Assembly (NCBI RefSeq): GCF_945952095.1
Contig: NZ_CAMFHL010000303.1
Location: 1-8,171, forward strand
Length of the DNA stretch: 8,171 nt
Source of the DNA: an uncultured Arsenicibacter sp.
GTDB taxonomy: Bacteria > Bacteroidota > Bacteroidia > Cytophagales > Spirosomataceae
Reading direction: 5' to 3'
Below are positions 1 through 6,520 of the stretch, piece by piece. A program made the translations under genes and the position numbers. The notes under the pieces were generated by a model, which saw only the letters and a list, made by a program, of their open reading frames with translations, did no database searches and was not told where the DNA came from. The stretch's first letter is position 1. Every line of letters begins with the position of its first letter.

Positions 1-269
1 GTGAGTGGGTGCGGGTCATGTCCCGGCTTATCTATTACGATACCGACACGACCGTTACGGAATACTACATGACCGATGATTCGAAAACCCAGCTGAAAAA
101 TGTGTTGTGGGTAACCTCAAAATACATCAGTGTAGAAACCGGTAAGCGCATTCCGCACCATCCGGCGGTGATGGAGCTTCTGGAAGTCACGCAGGTGCCG
201 CACCTTAACTTTCAGGAGCTCAACTTCAACGACCGCATCCGGGATATCAAAAACCGGCTCATACTATAA
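1..269 (+). CDS. Thioesterase-like hotdog protein, 3' end only (partial)
   Basis: The reading frame is open from the left edge (frame of base 3, first codons Glu-Trp-Val-Arg-Val) and ends at TAA 267-269, leaving about 88 residues of the C-terminal part. The GTG at base 9 is internal to the frame, so I do not take it as the start. The pattern 'VRVMSRLIYYDTDTTVTEYY' followed by 'VLWVTSKYISVETGKRIPH' resembles the last beta-strands of 4HBT/YbgC-FadM-type acyl-CoA thioesterases, in which a strand ending in W-x-T-x-x-x-Y-I is followed by 'x-T-G-R/K-x-x-x-P'. Such enzymes hydrolyse acyl-CoA or acyl-ACP thioesters in the cytoplasm. The catalytic acidic residue normally sits in the missing N-terminal half, so activity cannot be judged. 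The gene converges on the dehydratase, with a long palindrome between them. The family call comes from remembered motifs and is moderately sure. Confidence 0.62.
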   Translation, partial: EWVRVMSRLIYYDTDTTVTEYYMTDDSKTQLKNVLWVTSKYISVETGKRIPHHPAVMELLEVTQVPHLNFQELNFNDRIRDIKNRLIL

Positions 270-272
270 CTG

Positions 273-395
273 ACTATGATTTTAATGATTGAATGATAGA
301 CTATGATTATTTCGATTGAATGATTAAGCTCAAAAAACATTCAATCACATAACTTTAAAAATCATAGTCCATCATTCAATCATACTAATCATAGT
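273..395. repeat. Long imperfect palindrome made of four copies of a ~27-nt unit
   Basis: Bases 273-311 pair with 357-395 in exact register, 34 of 39 positions matching, around a centre near 334. The left arm is itself a tandem pair, 273-299 and 300-326, each reading ACTATGATT, five variable bases, then GATTGAATGAT. The right arm carries the same unit twice in reverse; its inner copy has about 8 extra bases between the two words. An inner stem (314-322 with 338-346) closes a 15-nt loop. The element starts 3 bases after the thioesterase stop and ends 2 bases before the dehydratase stop. It could therefore fold into a terminator-like structure for both convergent genes, or be a member of a dispersed genomic repeat family. 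There is no U-tract after either arm. Confidence 0.85.
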
Positions 396-397
396 AT

Positions 398-2158
398 TTA
401 GTGACTGTCCCGCTTCACCACCGATCCCGACGAGCCTTTAAGGAAGTCGAGGTCAGCGCCTTCGTGGGCCTGCGTAACGTGGCGGATGTACATGCCGACG
501 TAACCGCGATTATAGCCAAGGTCGATCGGTTTGAAATGGACGAGGCGGGCTGCAAGGTCCTGATCCGAAACGTGCAGGTGCAGGAGCCGCTGCTCAACAT
601 TGAGGGTGATGAGGTCGCCGTTCCGGACCAGCGCTAAGTTGCCGCCCACCGCCGACTCCGGAGAGACGTGCAGCACCACTGTCCCGAAGCCTGTTCCGCT
701 CATCCGGCCGTCCGAAATCCGTACCATGTCGTGTACGCCCTGCGCCAGAATCTTTTTCGGCAGGGTCATGTTACCGACTTCCGGCATGCCCGGGTAACCT
801 TTCGGACCGACGTTTTTCAGTACCAGTACACACGTCGGATCTACGTCCAGATCCGGATCGTCGATGCGGGCTTTGTAGTCGTCAATATTTTCGAAAACCA
901 CCGCGCGGCCCGTATGCTTCATCAGCGCAGGTGTGGCAGCCGAGGGCTTCAATACGGCGCCATTGGGGCAAAGGTTGCCTTTCAGTACCGCAATTCCGGA
1001 CTCAGGTTTAAACGGTTCAGCGACCGAGGCAATAACGTCGCGGTCGTAGCAGGCCGCCTTTTCGGAGTTCTGACCGATGGTTTTGCCGTTGGCGGTGATG
1101 GCTTCGTTGTGCAGTACCCCCCGCAGCTCGCGGATGATGGCGGGAAGCCCGCCGGCATAAAACAGGTCTTCGACAAAGTGTTCACCCGAGGGTTGCAGGT
1201 TGGCCAGCAACGGGATATTGGCCGACAGCCGGTCGAAATCGTCAATCGTCAAATCGATACCAATCCGGCCCGCAATGGCGAGCAGGTGGATGATAAAGTT
1301 GGTTGAACCGCCCAGGGCGGCGTTCACCATGATGGCATTTTCAAACGCTTCCCGCGTCAGAATGTCTGAAGGCTTGCGGTCCTGGCGCACCATCTCGACA
1401 ATCTGCATACCGGCCATGTGGGCCATTACTTTCCGGCGTGAGTCAGCGGCCGGAATCGTGGCGTTGTCAGGGAGGGCAAGGCCCAGCGATTCGGCCATGG
1501 CGGCCATGGTCGAGGCGGTCCCCATCACGGCGCAGTGTCCCTGACTACGGGCCATACAGGCTTCGGCCGTCACAAACTCTTCCTGCGACATAGCCCCTGT
1601 TTTATAGTCTTCGGCAAAGCGCCACAGGTCGCTCGTACCGATCTTGCGGCCCTGATAACGGCCGGCCAGCATCGGCCCGCCCGACAGCACAATACTTGGT
1701 ATGTTTACGCTACAGGCACCCATAATGAGCGATGGCGTTGTCTTGTCGCAGCCGCACATTAGCACCACGCCGTCCAGCGAATTGGCCCGCAGGCTTTCTT
1801 CAACGTCCATACTCGCCAGGTTCCGGAACAACATGGCCGTTGGTTTAATCTGGCATTCCCCCAGCGACATCACCGGAAATTCCAGCGGAAAGCCACCCGC
1901 CTCCCAGATACCCCGTTTAACGGCTTCGGCCAGTTCGCGGAAATGGGCGTTACACGGCGTTAGCTCCGACCAGGTGTTGCAGATACCGATAACCGGTTTT
2001 TCGCCCGTAAACAAGTGATGGGGAAATCCCTGGTTTTTCATCCAGGCACGGTAAATAAAACCGTCCTTGCCGGTGCGGCCGAACCATTCCTGTGAGCGGA
2101 GTTTAGGATTTTGAGAGGATGCGTCGGTGGTTGACTCGTTTTTGTCAGTCGTACTCAT
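398..2158 (-). CDS. IlvD/Edd-family sugar-acid dehydratase (L-arabinonate dehydratase-like)
   Basis: This 586-residue protein has the full length of the IlvD/Edd family, cytoplasmic Fe-S enzymes that remove water from sugar acids or dihydroxy acids to give 2-keto-3-deoxy products. It matches my memory of Rhizobium L-arabinonate dehydratase throughout, from 'KLRSQEWFG' (19-27) to 'GADLDFLKG' near the C-terminus and a closing Asp-Ser-His. Expected [2Fe-2S] ligands are Cys69 (TPCN), Cys137 (GCDKT) and Cys209 (GHCAVMGT). Lys139 in GCDKT corresponds to the carboxylated lysine at the Mg site. Ser487 in RMSG corresponds to the proposed catalytic base. The ATG at 2156-2158 gives a short polar N-terminal extension of about 18 residues and has no Shine-Dalgarno sequence. 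The substrate could equally be another pentonate or hexonate. Biosynthetic IlvD is less likely, given the LRSQEWFG start. No pathway partner adjoins it; the toxin-antitoxin pair lies 107 bp upstream on the same strand. Confidence 0.88.
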   Translation of the reverse strand: MSTTDKNESTTDASSQNPKLRSQEWFGRTGKDGFIYRAWMKNQGFPHHLFTGEKPVIGICNTWSELTPCNAHFRELAEAVKRGIWEAGGFPLEFPVMSLGECQIKPTAMLFRNLASMDVEESLRANSLDGVVLMCGCDKTTPSLIMGACSVNIPSIVLSGGPMLAGRYQGRKIGTSDLWRFAEDYKTGAMSQEEFVTAEACMARSQGHCAVMGTASTMAAMAESLGLALPDNATIPAADSRRKVMAHMAGMQIVEMVRQDRKPSDILTREAFENAIMVNAALGGSTNFIIHLLAIAGRIGIDLTIDDFDRLSANIPLLANLQPSGEHFVEDLFYAGGLPAIIRELRGVLHNEAITANGKTIGQNSEKAACYDRDVIASVAEPFKPESGIAVLKGNLCPNGAVLKPSAATPALMKHTGRAVVFENIDDYKARIDDPDLDVDPTCVLVLKNVGPKGYPGMPEVGNMTLPKKILAQGVHDMVRISDGRMSGTGFGTVVLHVSPESAVGGNLALVRNGDLITLNVEQRLLHLHVSDQDLAARLVHFKPIDLGYNRGYVGMYIRHVTQAHEGADLDFLKGSSGSVVKRDSH

Positions 2159-2265
2159 ACGGTAATAAGATCAGTAAGCGCGTTCTGTATAGCTATCAAA
2201 GAACGTACTGTGTTGAACTTACCCGGAGCGGGGAGATTATTAAGCGCAATGACTCGCGTAGAGCA

Positions 2266-2688
2266 CTAACGTTTTCCTGTACTTGCGAGGTACTCTTCGG
2301 CTGTCATTACCGGAATAAGTGACTCTTTGAAGTCTTTGGCATTTCGGGTGAGGATGATATGGCAACTACATTTTAGTGCTGAAAAGTACTGTAAAGCATC
2401 TTCAAAATCAGTAAAGCCTGCATTGAGGCCTTTTTCAATATCGGTACTATCCAGACTGATAATATTTACAAGTAACCTGAACTGTCTCAGCCTTTCTGAA
2501 GCCTTTGATTTACCTTCTATTTTGGATAGGATATAATGTGCATTTGCGAAAGACAATGCTGAAACATAGAGCGTCAGCGTTTGCTGCTCAGCAAGGGTAG
2601 CTATCTTGGCAATTCCATCAAAAAAAGGCAAACGGTGCCCCAGTAAATCGAGCACAATATTCGTATCAAGAAACAAACGATCTTTCAC
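2266..2688 (-). CDS. PIN-domain ribonuclease toxin (VapC-like, PIN_3 type)
   Basis: The 140-residue product is a single PIN domain. It opens with 'LFLDTNIVLDLL', giving Asp8 and Asn10. A middle 'VSALSFANAHYIL' (42-54) follows, then 'GFTDFEDALQYFSA' with Asp94 and Asp97, and finally 'ILTRNAKDF' with Asn116 and Asp119. These acidic residues make the metal site of PIN nucleases, and the SALxFAN form is common in the PIN_3 branch. Such toxins cut RNA, often tRNA or rRNA, when freed from the antitoxin; the target here is unknown. The start is GTG at 2686-2688, overlapping the antitoxin stop in GTGA (2685-2688), which suggests translational coupling. All core residues appear intact, so the toxin is probably functional. 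Composition is AT-richer than the flanking genes, consistent with acquisition by transfer. Confidence 0.88.
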   Translation of the reverse strand: MKDRLFLDTNIVLDLLGHRLPFFDGIAKIATLAEQQTLTLYVSALSFANAHYILSKIEGKSKASERLRQFRLLVNIISLDSTDIEKGLNAGFTDFEDALQYFSALKCSCHIILTRNAKDFKESLIPVMTAEEYLASTGKR

Positions 2689-2942
2689 TGATATTTTTCC
2701 CGGATAAAACGAGTATAGGCGTCTTTTGTGTCCAGATCAGCTGGCAGATCTATACCAGCTGTCATTTGCTGCACAAAAGGCGATATCTTAATTTCTTCGG
2801 ATTGGGCATCTGACTCTTTGACTGTTAAAGATTTTAAATAATTTTCGACAAGCGCTGACAAACTTCTGTTTTGACGGGCAGCATACGTTTTTGCCTGCTG
2901 AATAACATCTTCTTCAATCTTAAGTGTGAGCTTAGTCTGCAT
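2685..2942 (-). CDS. Antitoxin of the PIN toxin (DUF6364-like, ribbon-helix-helix type)
   Basis: This is an 85-residue protein from ATG 2940-2942. The N-terminus 'MQTKLTLKIEEDVIQQAKTY', followed by 'AARQNRSLSALVENYLKSL', shows a short beta-strand and two helices, as in ribbon-helix-helix DNA-binding antitoxins. It resembles the DUF6364 family that accompanies PIN toxins in Bacteroidota. The acidic C-terminal half (about 40-85) would wrap and block the toxin. An upstream in-frame TTG at 2975 would add 11 residues, but that codon lies inside the promoter/operator region, so I prefer the ATG. The gene precedes the toxin and overlaps it by 4 nt. Two GTACGTAC palindromes just upstream are good candidates for the site it binds to repress its own operon. 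The pairing is firm; the exact family name rests on memory. Confidence 0.82.
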   Translation of the reverse strand: MQTKLTLKIEEDVIQQAKTYAARQNRSLSALVENYLKSLTVKESDAQSEEIKISPFVQQMTAGIDLPADLDTKDAYTRFIREKYQ

Positions 2943-2957
2943 ATCGTGTGTAAAGTT

Positions 2958-2991
2958 GTACGTACGAAAATACAATAAAAGTACGTACTTT
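2958..2991 (-). promoter_or_regulatory. Candidate promoter and palindromic operator of the toxin-antitoxin operon
   Basis: A perfect 14-bp palindrome AAAGTACGTACTTT occupies 2978-2991, and a second GTACGTAC core lies at 2958-2965. Their centres are 23 bp apart, about two helical turns. Between them, on the minus strand, TATTTTCG (2972-2965) matches the Bacteroidota -7 box TAnnTTTG at 7 of 8 positions; a T-rich stretch about 20 bp upstream could serve as a weak -33 element. Paired palindromes flanking the promoter suit a dimeric ribbon-helix-helix autorepressor. Binding is inferred. Confidence 0.6.
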
Positions 2992-3007
2992 AAAACGATT
3001 GGCTGAC

Positions 3008-3059
3008 AATTACAGGTATTCCGCGTGCATGATAATATCTACCCGGAATACCTGTAATT
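3008..3059. terminator. Strong hairpin downstream of the helicase gene (possible terminator)
   Basis: AATTACAGGTATTCCG (3008-3023) is repeated as an exact reverse complement at 3044-3059, giving a 16-bp perfect stem with a 20-nt loop. Past a 2-nt bulge, CTG (3003-3005) and CAG (3060-3062) can extend the stem. It begins 24 bases past the helicase stop and lies upstream of the antitoxin promoter, so it could separate the two transcription units. No run of T follows it on the minus strand, so a classical intrinsic terminator is not supported. It could instead be a REP-like element. Confidence 0.55.
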
Positions 3060-3083
3060 CAGTCAAAGTACCTTGAGTGCTGA

Positions 3084-4601
3084 TTAATTTTCTGTATTGC
3101 CAGCCCCGGCCTCCGGTTTTGGCTTCGGCTTGCGGCGTTTGTTGCGGCGCTTCTTACGGACAGGAGCTGTACCGTCGGCTGTGACCGGAGCCGATGCATC
3201 GGAAGTACCTTCCGCGCGTTGCGACGGGGCAGTAACAGTTTCATTCCGGACTGCATCCGCAGCGGGCTGAGCCGGTGCATTGCCTTCGGCAGCACTGTTT
3301 CGTGGCTTGTTGTTATTTCCCCGGTTTGATTTAGGCCGTTTGTTATCCTGTCCCTGCGGTTGCATTTCGCCGGAGTCCCCGGGTCTCGGCTTATTCTTGC
3401 CGGTTTTCTTGCGGCCTTTCTGCTGCGGATCGCCCATGCGCCGGCTGTTAGGCTGGTAGGCCGGTGTATCGCCGAACTCAGCCGGAACCTCGCCTTTCGG
3501 AATATCCTCGCCCAGTAACCGTTCGATTGCCGACAGTTTGCGCTGCTCGGTCTCGCTCACAAACGTGTAGGCAATACCATCGGTTTCAGCGCGGGCCGTC
3601 CGGCCGATACGGTGGACATAATCCTCGCCGTCGTGCGGTACATCGTAGTTAATGACCAGGTTGATGTTGTCGATGTCAATACCCCGCGAAACAATGTCTG
3701 TTGCCACCAGAATCGGCAGCTGCCGGTGTTTAAAGCGGCTCAGCACCTGCTCCCGTTCACCCTGCTCAAGGTCAGAGTGAATGGCATCGGCCGCGAATTT
3801 CGCCTGTTTAAGTTCGAATACAAGCTGCTTTACATTTTCTTTCCGGGAGCAGAAAATAAGCACCGACGGGAAGTTATGCTGCCGCAGCAGGTACGCAATC
3901 AGCGGATTCTTCTGCCGCTGGTAAATGATAAAGGCTGCCTGCTTAATCCGTGTCGGTGGCTTCGAAATCGACAGCATGATCTCCAGCGGCTCATGCAGGA
4001 TTTTCCGGGCCAGATCCTTGATTTTCGGCGGCATGGTAGCCGTTAAAAATAAGTTCTGCCGTTTCGGCGGTAAGTATGACAATATTTTGAGTATATCGCC
4101 GTGGAAACCCATATCGAGCATGCGGTCAGCCTCGTCGAGTACCAGAAACTGAAGGTGTTTGATACTCACATACCCCATATTGAGGTGGCTGATGAGCCGG
4201 CCGGGCGTACAGACAACAATATCAGCACCGGTGGTCAGGGCCCGTTGTTCCTTACTGAACGCGTTTCCGTCGGCCCCGCCGTAAATGGCAATTGAGCTGA
4301 CGGGCGTAAAATAGGAGAAGCCCTCCAGGTTTTGTACGATCTGAATAGCCAGTTCGCGCGTCGGTACGATAACCAGTGCTTTCACTGATCCGTCGTCGCC
4401 GGCAGCGATACTGAGTTTATGAAGAATGGGTAACAGGTAAGATGCTGTTTTACCCGTTCCGGTCTGTGCCGAAACGAGAATATCCTGCCCCGCCAGTACT
4501 GCCGGAATAACCTGTTCCTGAACAGGGGTTGCCGTTTGGTAGTTCATGGCGTCGATGCCTTCCATTAACTGGTCATCGAAGCCAAATTCTGAAAATTTCA
4601 A
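3084..4601 (-). CDS. DEAD-box RNA helicase, RhlE-like, with long basic C-terminal tail
   Basis: This 505-residue ATP-dependent RNA helicase probably remodels rRNA, mRNA or degradosome RNA in the cytoplasm. Motifs in order: Q motif with Gln28 (ATPVQEQ), motif I AQTGTGKT (45-52), Ia PTRELA (80-85), TPGR (132-135), DEAD (156-159), motif III TAT (187-189, where SAT is usual), motif IV VLIFC (247-251), motif V ATDIVSRGIDI (300-310) and motif VI HRIGRTAR (330-337). Residues from about 380 to the end are low-complexity, rich in Lys, Arg, Pro, Gly and Asn, ending in clusters such as RKKRRNKRRK; this tail probably binds RNA. The start appears to be TTG at 4599-4601: it gives the family-typical MKFSEFGFDD, whereas the next ATG (codon 13) would remove the start of the Q-motif region. 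No Shine-Dalgarno sequence is seen. The gene is divergent from the Mla operon. Confidence 0.93.
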   Translation of the reverse strand: MKFSEFGFDDQLMEGIDAMNYQTATPVQEQVIPAVLAGQDILVSAQTGTGKTASYLLPILHKLSIAAGDDGSVKALVIVPTRELAIQIVQNLEGFSYFTPVSSIAIYGGADGNAFSKEQRALTTGADIVVCTPGRLISHLNMGYVSIKHLQFLVLDEADRMLDMGFHGDILKILSYLPPKRQNLFLTATMPPKIKDLARKILHEPLEIMLSISKPPTRIKQAAFIIYQRQKNPLIAYLLRQHNFPSVLIFCSRKENVKQLVFELKQAKFAADAIHSDLEQGEREQVLSRFKHRQLPILVATDIVSRGIDIDNINLVINYDVPHDGEDYVHRIGRTARAETDGIAYTFVSETEQRKLSAIERLLGEDIPKGEVPAEFGDTPAYQPNSRRMGDPQQKGRKKTGKNKPRPGDSGEMQPQGQDNKRPKSNRGNNNKPRNSAAEGNAPAQPAADAVRNETVTAPSQRAEGTSDASAPVTADGTAPVRKKRRNKRRKPKPKPEAGAGNTEN

Positions 4602-4683
4602 GATAAACGTGCGAGAATGGTTTACGTTGCAGTAAAGTAATAGTTTTTTACCGAAAGTCCTATTCCTAACAAAATCAAACCAG

Positions 4684-4715
4684 TTTAGAACAATACCGTT
4701 ATAATCCTACATTTG
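4684..4715 (+). promoter_or_regulatory. Bacteroidota-type promoter for the Mla operon
   Basis: TACATTTG at 4708-4715 is a full match to the Bacteroidota -7 consensus TAnnTTTG. A TTTA at 4684-4687, 20 bases upstream, fits the -33 TTTG element at three of four positions. The predicted transcript start near 4720 would leave a leader of about 40 bases before the ATG at 4761. The placement in the divergent space between the helicase and mlaE supports the call. Confidence 0.6.
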
Positions 4716-4760
4716 GTCAGATGGTACATCCGTCAGACACCCAACCACTACACAAATTTT

Positions 4761-5576
4761 ATGTCGAAAACCAACACTAAACCAGATGATGCGGAACCAG
4801 AGAAACCGGTAATCACCAGGCGGTTAGATCAGGTTTTTCTGGATCTGAATGACGTGGCACAGTTTGTGGCACGCTTCTTCAGGGAGGTGTTTGTACCTCC
4901 TTATGAAGGCAAGGAAATCATACGTCAGTGCTATGCAGTAGGGTATAAATCACTCGGATTAATTTCGTTAACGGGGTTTATTACCGGCATTGTATTTACC
5001 AACCAGTCGCGGCCGTCGCTGGCTGAGTTCGGGGCAACCTCGTGGCTGCCGTCGCTGATTGCTATTGCCCTTGTGCGGGCACTTGCCCCGCTGGTAACGG
5101 CACTGATTGCCTCCGGAAAGGTTGGCTCAAACATCGGGGCCGAACTGGGTTCGATGCGCGTGACCGAGCAGATTGATGCGATGGAGGTATCAGCGTCAAA
5201 CCCGTACAAGTTTCTCGTCGTTACGCGGGTGCTCGCTACAACCGTGACGATCCCGGTGCTGACCATGTATACAACCTTTGTTGGCCTGATGGGTGCCTTC
5301 GTGAACGTAACGATGGTAGAGCAAACGAGCTTCTCTTCGTTTATCCAGGCTGTTTTCGGGGCGATTACTTACCTCGATATTTTCGCATCCGTTGTCAAAT
5401 CATTCTTTTTTGGCTTTACCATCGGTATGGTAGGCAGTTATAAAGGATACAATTCGTCGAAGGGTACAGAAGGGGTCGGAAAAGCGGCGAATGCGTCCGT
5501 GGTGACGTCCATGTTTTTAATTTTTATCGAAGAATTATTATCACTGCAAATTGTAAACGCACTGCGGGGCGGCTGA
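4761..5576 (+). CDS. mlaE: MlaE-family ABC transporter permease
   Basis: The protein is 271 residues from the ATG at 4761. An in-frame TTG at 4713 overlaps the predicted -7 promoter box, so the longer form is unlikely. It is an integral inner-membrane permease of the MlaE/YrbE family, which moves phospholipids or other lipids between the inner membrane and the MCE protein. Hydrophobic segments lie at roughly 61-81, 96-118, 150-184, 196-226 and 245-268. The family hallmark is the conserved loop at about 119-143, containing GKVGSNIGAELGSM and EQIDAM. The N-terminal 25 residues are polar and charged. The mlaF start follows after 6 bases, so the two are surely co-transcribed. The transported lipid and its direction cannot be read from the sequence. 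Confidence 0.92.
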   Translation: MSKTNTKPDDAEPEKPVITRRLDQVFLDLNDVAQFVARFFREVFVPPYEGKEIIRQCYAVGYKSLGLISLTGFITGIVFTNQSRPSLAEFGATSWLPSLIAIALVRALAPLVTALIASGKVGSNIGAELGSMRVTEQIDAMEVSASNPYKFLVVTRVLATTVTIPVLTMYTTFVGLMGAFVNVTMVEQTSFSSFIQAVFGAITYLDIFASVVKSFFFGFTIGMVGSYKGYNSSKGTEGVGKAANASVVTSMFLIFIEELLSLQIVNALRGG

Positions 5577-5582
5577 TCGGCT

Positions 5583-6356
5583 ATGGAAGAGAAAAACAAA
5601 ACAATCGACCGCGACAACGCCGTAATTCAGATCAGGGACCTGAAAAAATCATTCGGAGATCTGCATGTACTGCGCGGTGTTGATCTGGATATTTTCAAGG
5701 GTGAGAACCTGGTTGTACTCGGACGGTCAGGAACCGGTAAGTCGGTGCTGATCAAAATTATCGCAGGCCTGCTGAAACCTGATGCCGGTACGGTGACGGT
5801 AATGGGGGAGGATGTAGCCAATCTGAAGCCTAAAGAACTGGACAAGCTGCGGCTCAAAATCGGGTTTTCATTCCAGAACAGCGCGTTGTACGACAGTATG
5901 ACGGTGCGGGAAAACCTTGAGTTTCCGCTGGTTCGGAACGTTCGGGACCTGAGCCGCGCCGATATTGATTCGGCCGTTGAGGAGGTGCTCGAAAACGTTG
6001 GCCTGTCGCAGACGATCAACCAGATGCCGTCGGAACTGTCGGGCGGCCAGCGGAAACGGATTGGTATTGCACGGACACTGATTCTGAAGCCGGAAATTAT
6101 GCTTTATGATGAACCAACTGCCGGTCTCGATCCGATTACGTCCATCGATATCAACAACCTGATCAATGAAGTTCAGGAGCGCAATCACACGTCGTCGATC
6201 ATCATTACCCATGACCTGACGTGCGCCAAAATGACCGGCGACCGGGTGGCCATGCTCCTCGATGGGCGGTTCGAGCGCCAGGGTACGTTCGATGAAGTGT
6301 TCAGTACCGACGACGAGCGCGTAAAGGCGTTCTATGATTACAATTTCATCCAGTAA
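5583..6356 (+). CDS. mlaF: MlaF-family ABC transporter ATP-binding protein
   Basis: This 257-residue cytoplasmic ATPase powers the MlaE permease. All nucleotide-binding motifs are present: Walker A GRSGTGKS (47-54), Q-loop Gln98 in FSFQNSALYDSMTV, signature LSGGQRKR (152-159), Walker B IMLYDEPTAGLDP (172-184) with Asp176 and catalytic Glu177, and the H-loop His210 in IITHD. The FQNSALYDSMTVREN stretch and the SGGQRKR form of the signature are typical of the MlaF branch rather than amino-acid or peptide importers. ATG 5583 follows the permease stop by 6 bases, with no clear Shine-Dalgarno sequence. The protein is of usual length and appears intact. A small MlaB-like STAS partner, which completes the complex in Escherichia coli, is not seen in the window. 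Confidence 0.94.
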   Translation: MEEKNKTIDRDNAVIQIRDLKKSFGDLHVLRGVDLDIFKGENLVVLGRSGTGKSVLIKIIAGLLKPDAGTVTVMGEDVANLKPKELDKLRLKIGFSFQNSALYDSMTVRENLEFPLVRNVRDLSRADIDSAVEEVLENVGLSQTINQMPSELSGGQRKRIGIARTLILKPEIMLYDEPTAGLDPITSIDINNLINEVQERNHTSSIIITHDLTCAKMTGDRVAMLLDGRFERQGTFDEVFSTDDERVKAFYDYNFIQ

Positions 6357-6520
6357 ATTCTTCGGTTGCCGGTGGTAACCGAGGTATTGGGAGTGATGGC
6401 AGGGCCGCCACTCAGGAACATAAAATATAAACGTTTGCGATAAGGGCTGAACGGCAGCTGGTCAGAATACAGCAGTAGTACGCACTCTTTCGCTCATTCA
6501 CTCAATCACTCATTAATATT
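6357..6520 (+). promoter_or_regulatory. Structured mlaF-mlaD intergenic leader with two hairpins and an 8-nt tandem repeat
   Basis: This 164-bp gap has no gene that I can support. Hairpin one pairs 6363-6370 with 6374-6381 (8 bp, one G-U, 3-nt loop). Hairpin two pairs 6391-6400 with 6404-6413 (10 positions, one mismatch and one G-U, 3-nt loop). Neither is followed by a T run. AACGTTTG at 6430-6437 is a 7-of-8 match to the Bacteroidota -7 box, but no good -33 element precedes it. Just before the mlaD ATG, three 8-nt units follow one another: CGCTCATT, CACTCAAT, CACTCATT (6491-6514). mlaD may therefore be tuned separately from mlaEF through processing, attenuation or an internal promoter. Confidence 0.45.

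Noticed and set aside
273..395. CRISPR-like array
   Set aside because: Repeats are short, imperfect, face each other in opposite orientation and lack uniform spacers; no cas genes are present.
668..1306. 212-codon open frame on the plus strand inside the dehydratase gene
   Set aside because: It lies wholly antisense to a well-conserved 586-residue enzyme, and its translation shows no recognisable domain, so it is a shadow of codon bias in this GC-rich gene.
2159..2265. Promoter for the dehydratase in the 107-bp space upstream of its start
   Set aside because: A TTTG on the minus strand is present, but nothing at the right spacing matches TAnnTTTG well enough to call. Read-through from the toxin-antitoxin operon is also possible.
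2943..2975. N-terminal extension of the antitoxin from TTG 2975
   Set aside because: It would start inside the promoter/operator region, and the family-typical N-terminus begins at ATG 2940-2942.
3612..4046. 144-codon plus-strand open frame inside the helicase gene
   Set aside because: It is antisense to conserved helicase motifs, without recognisable domain or start signals.
4713..4760. N-terminal extension of the permease from TTG 4713
   Set aside because: The TTG overlaps the TACATTTG promoter box, the extension is not family-like, and an ATG at 4761 is well placed.
5868..6212. 114-codon minus-strand open frame inside mlaF
   Set aside because: It overlaps the Walker B and signature region of a clear ATPase on the other strand and shows no family features.
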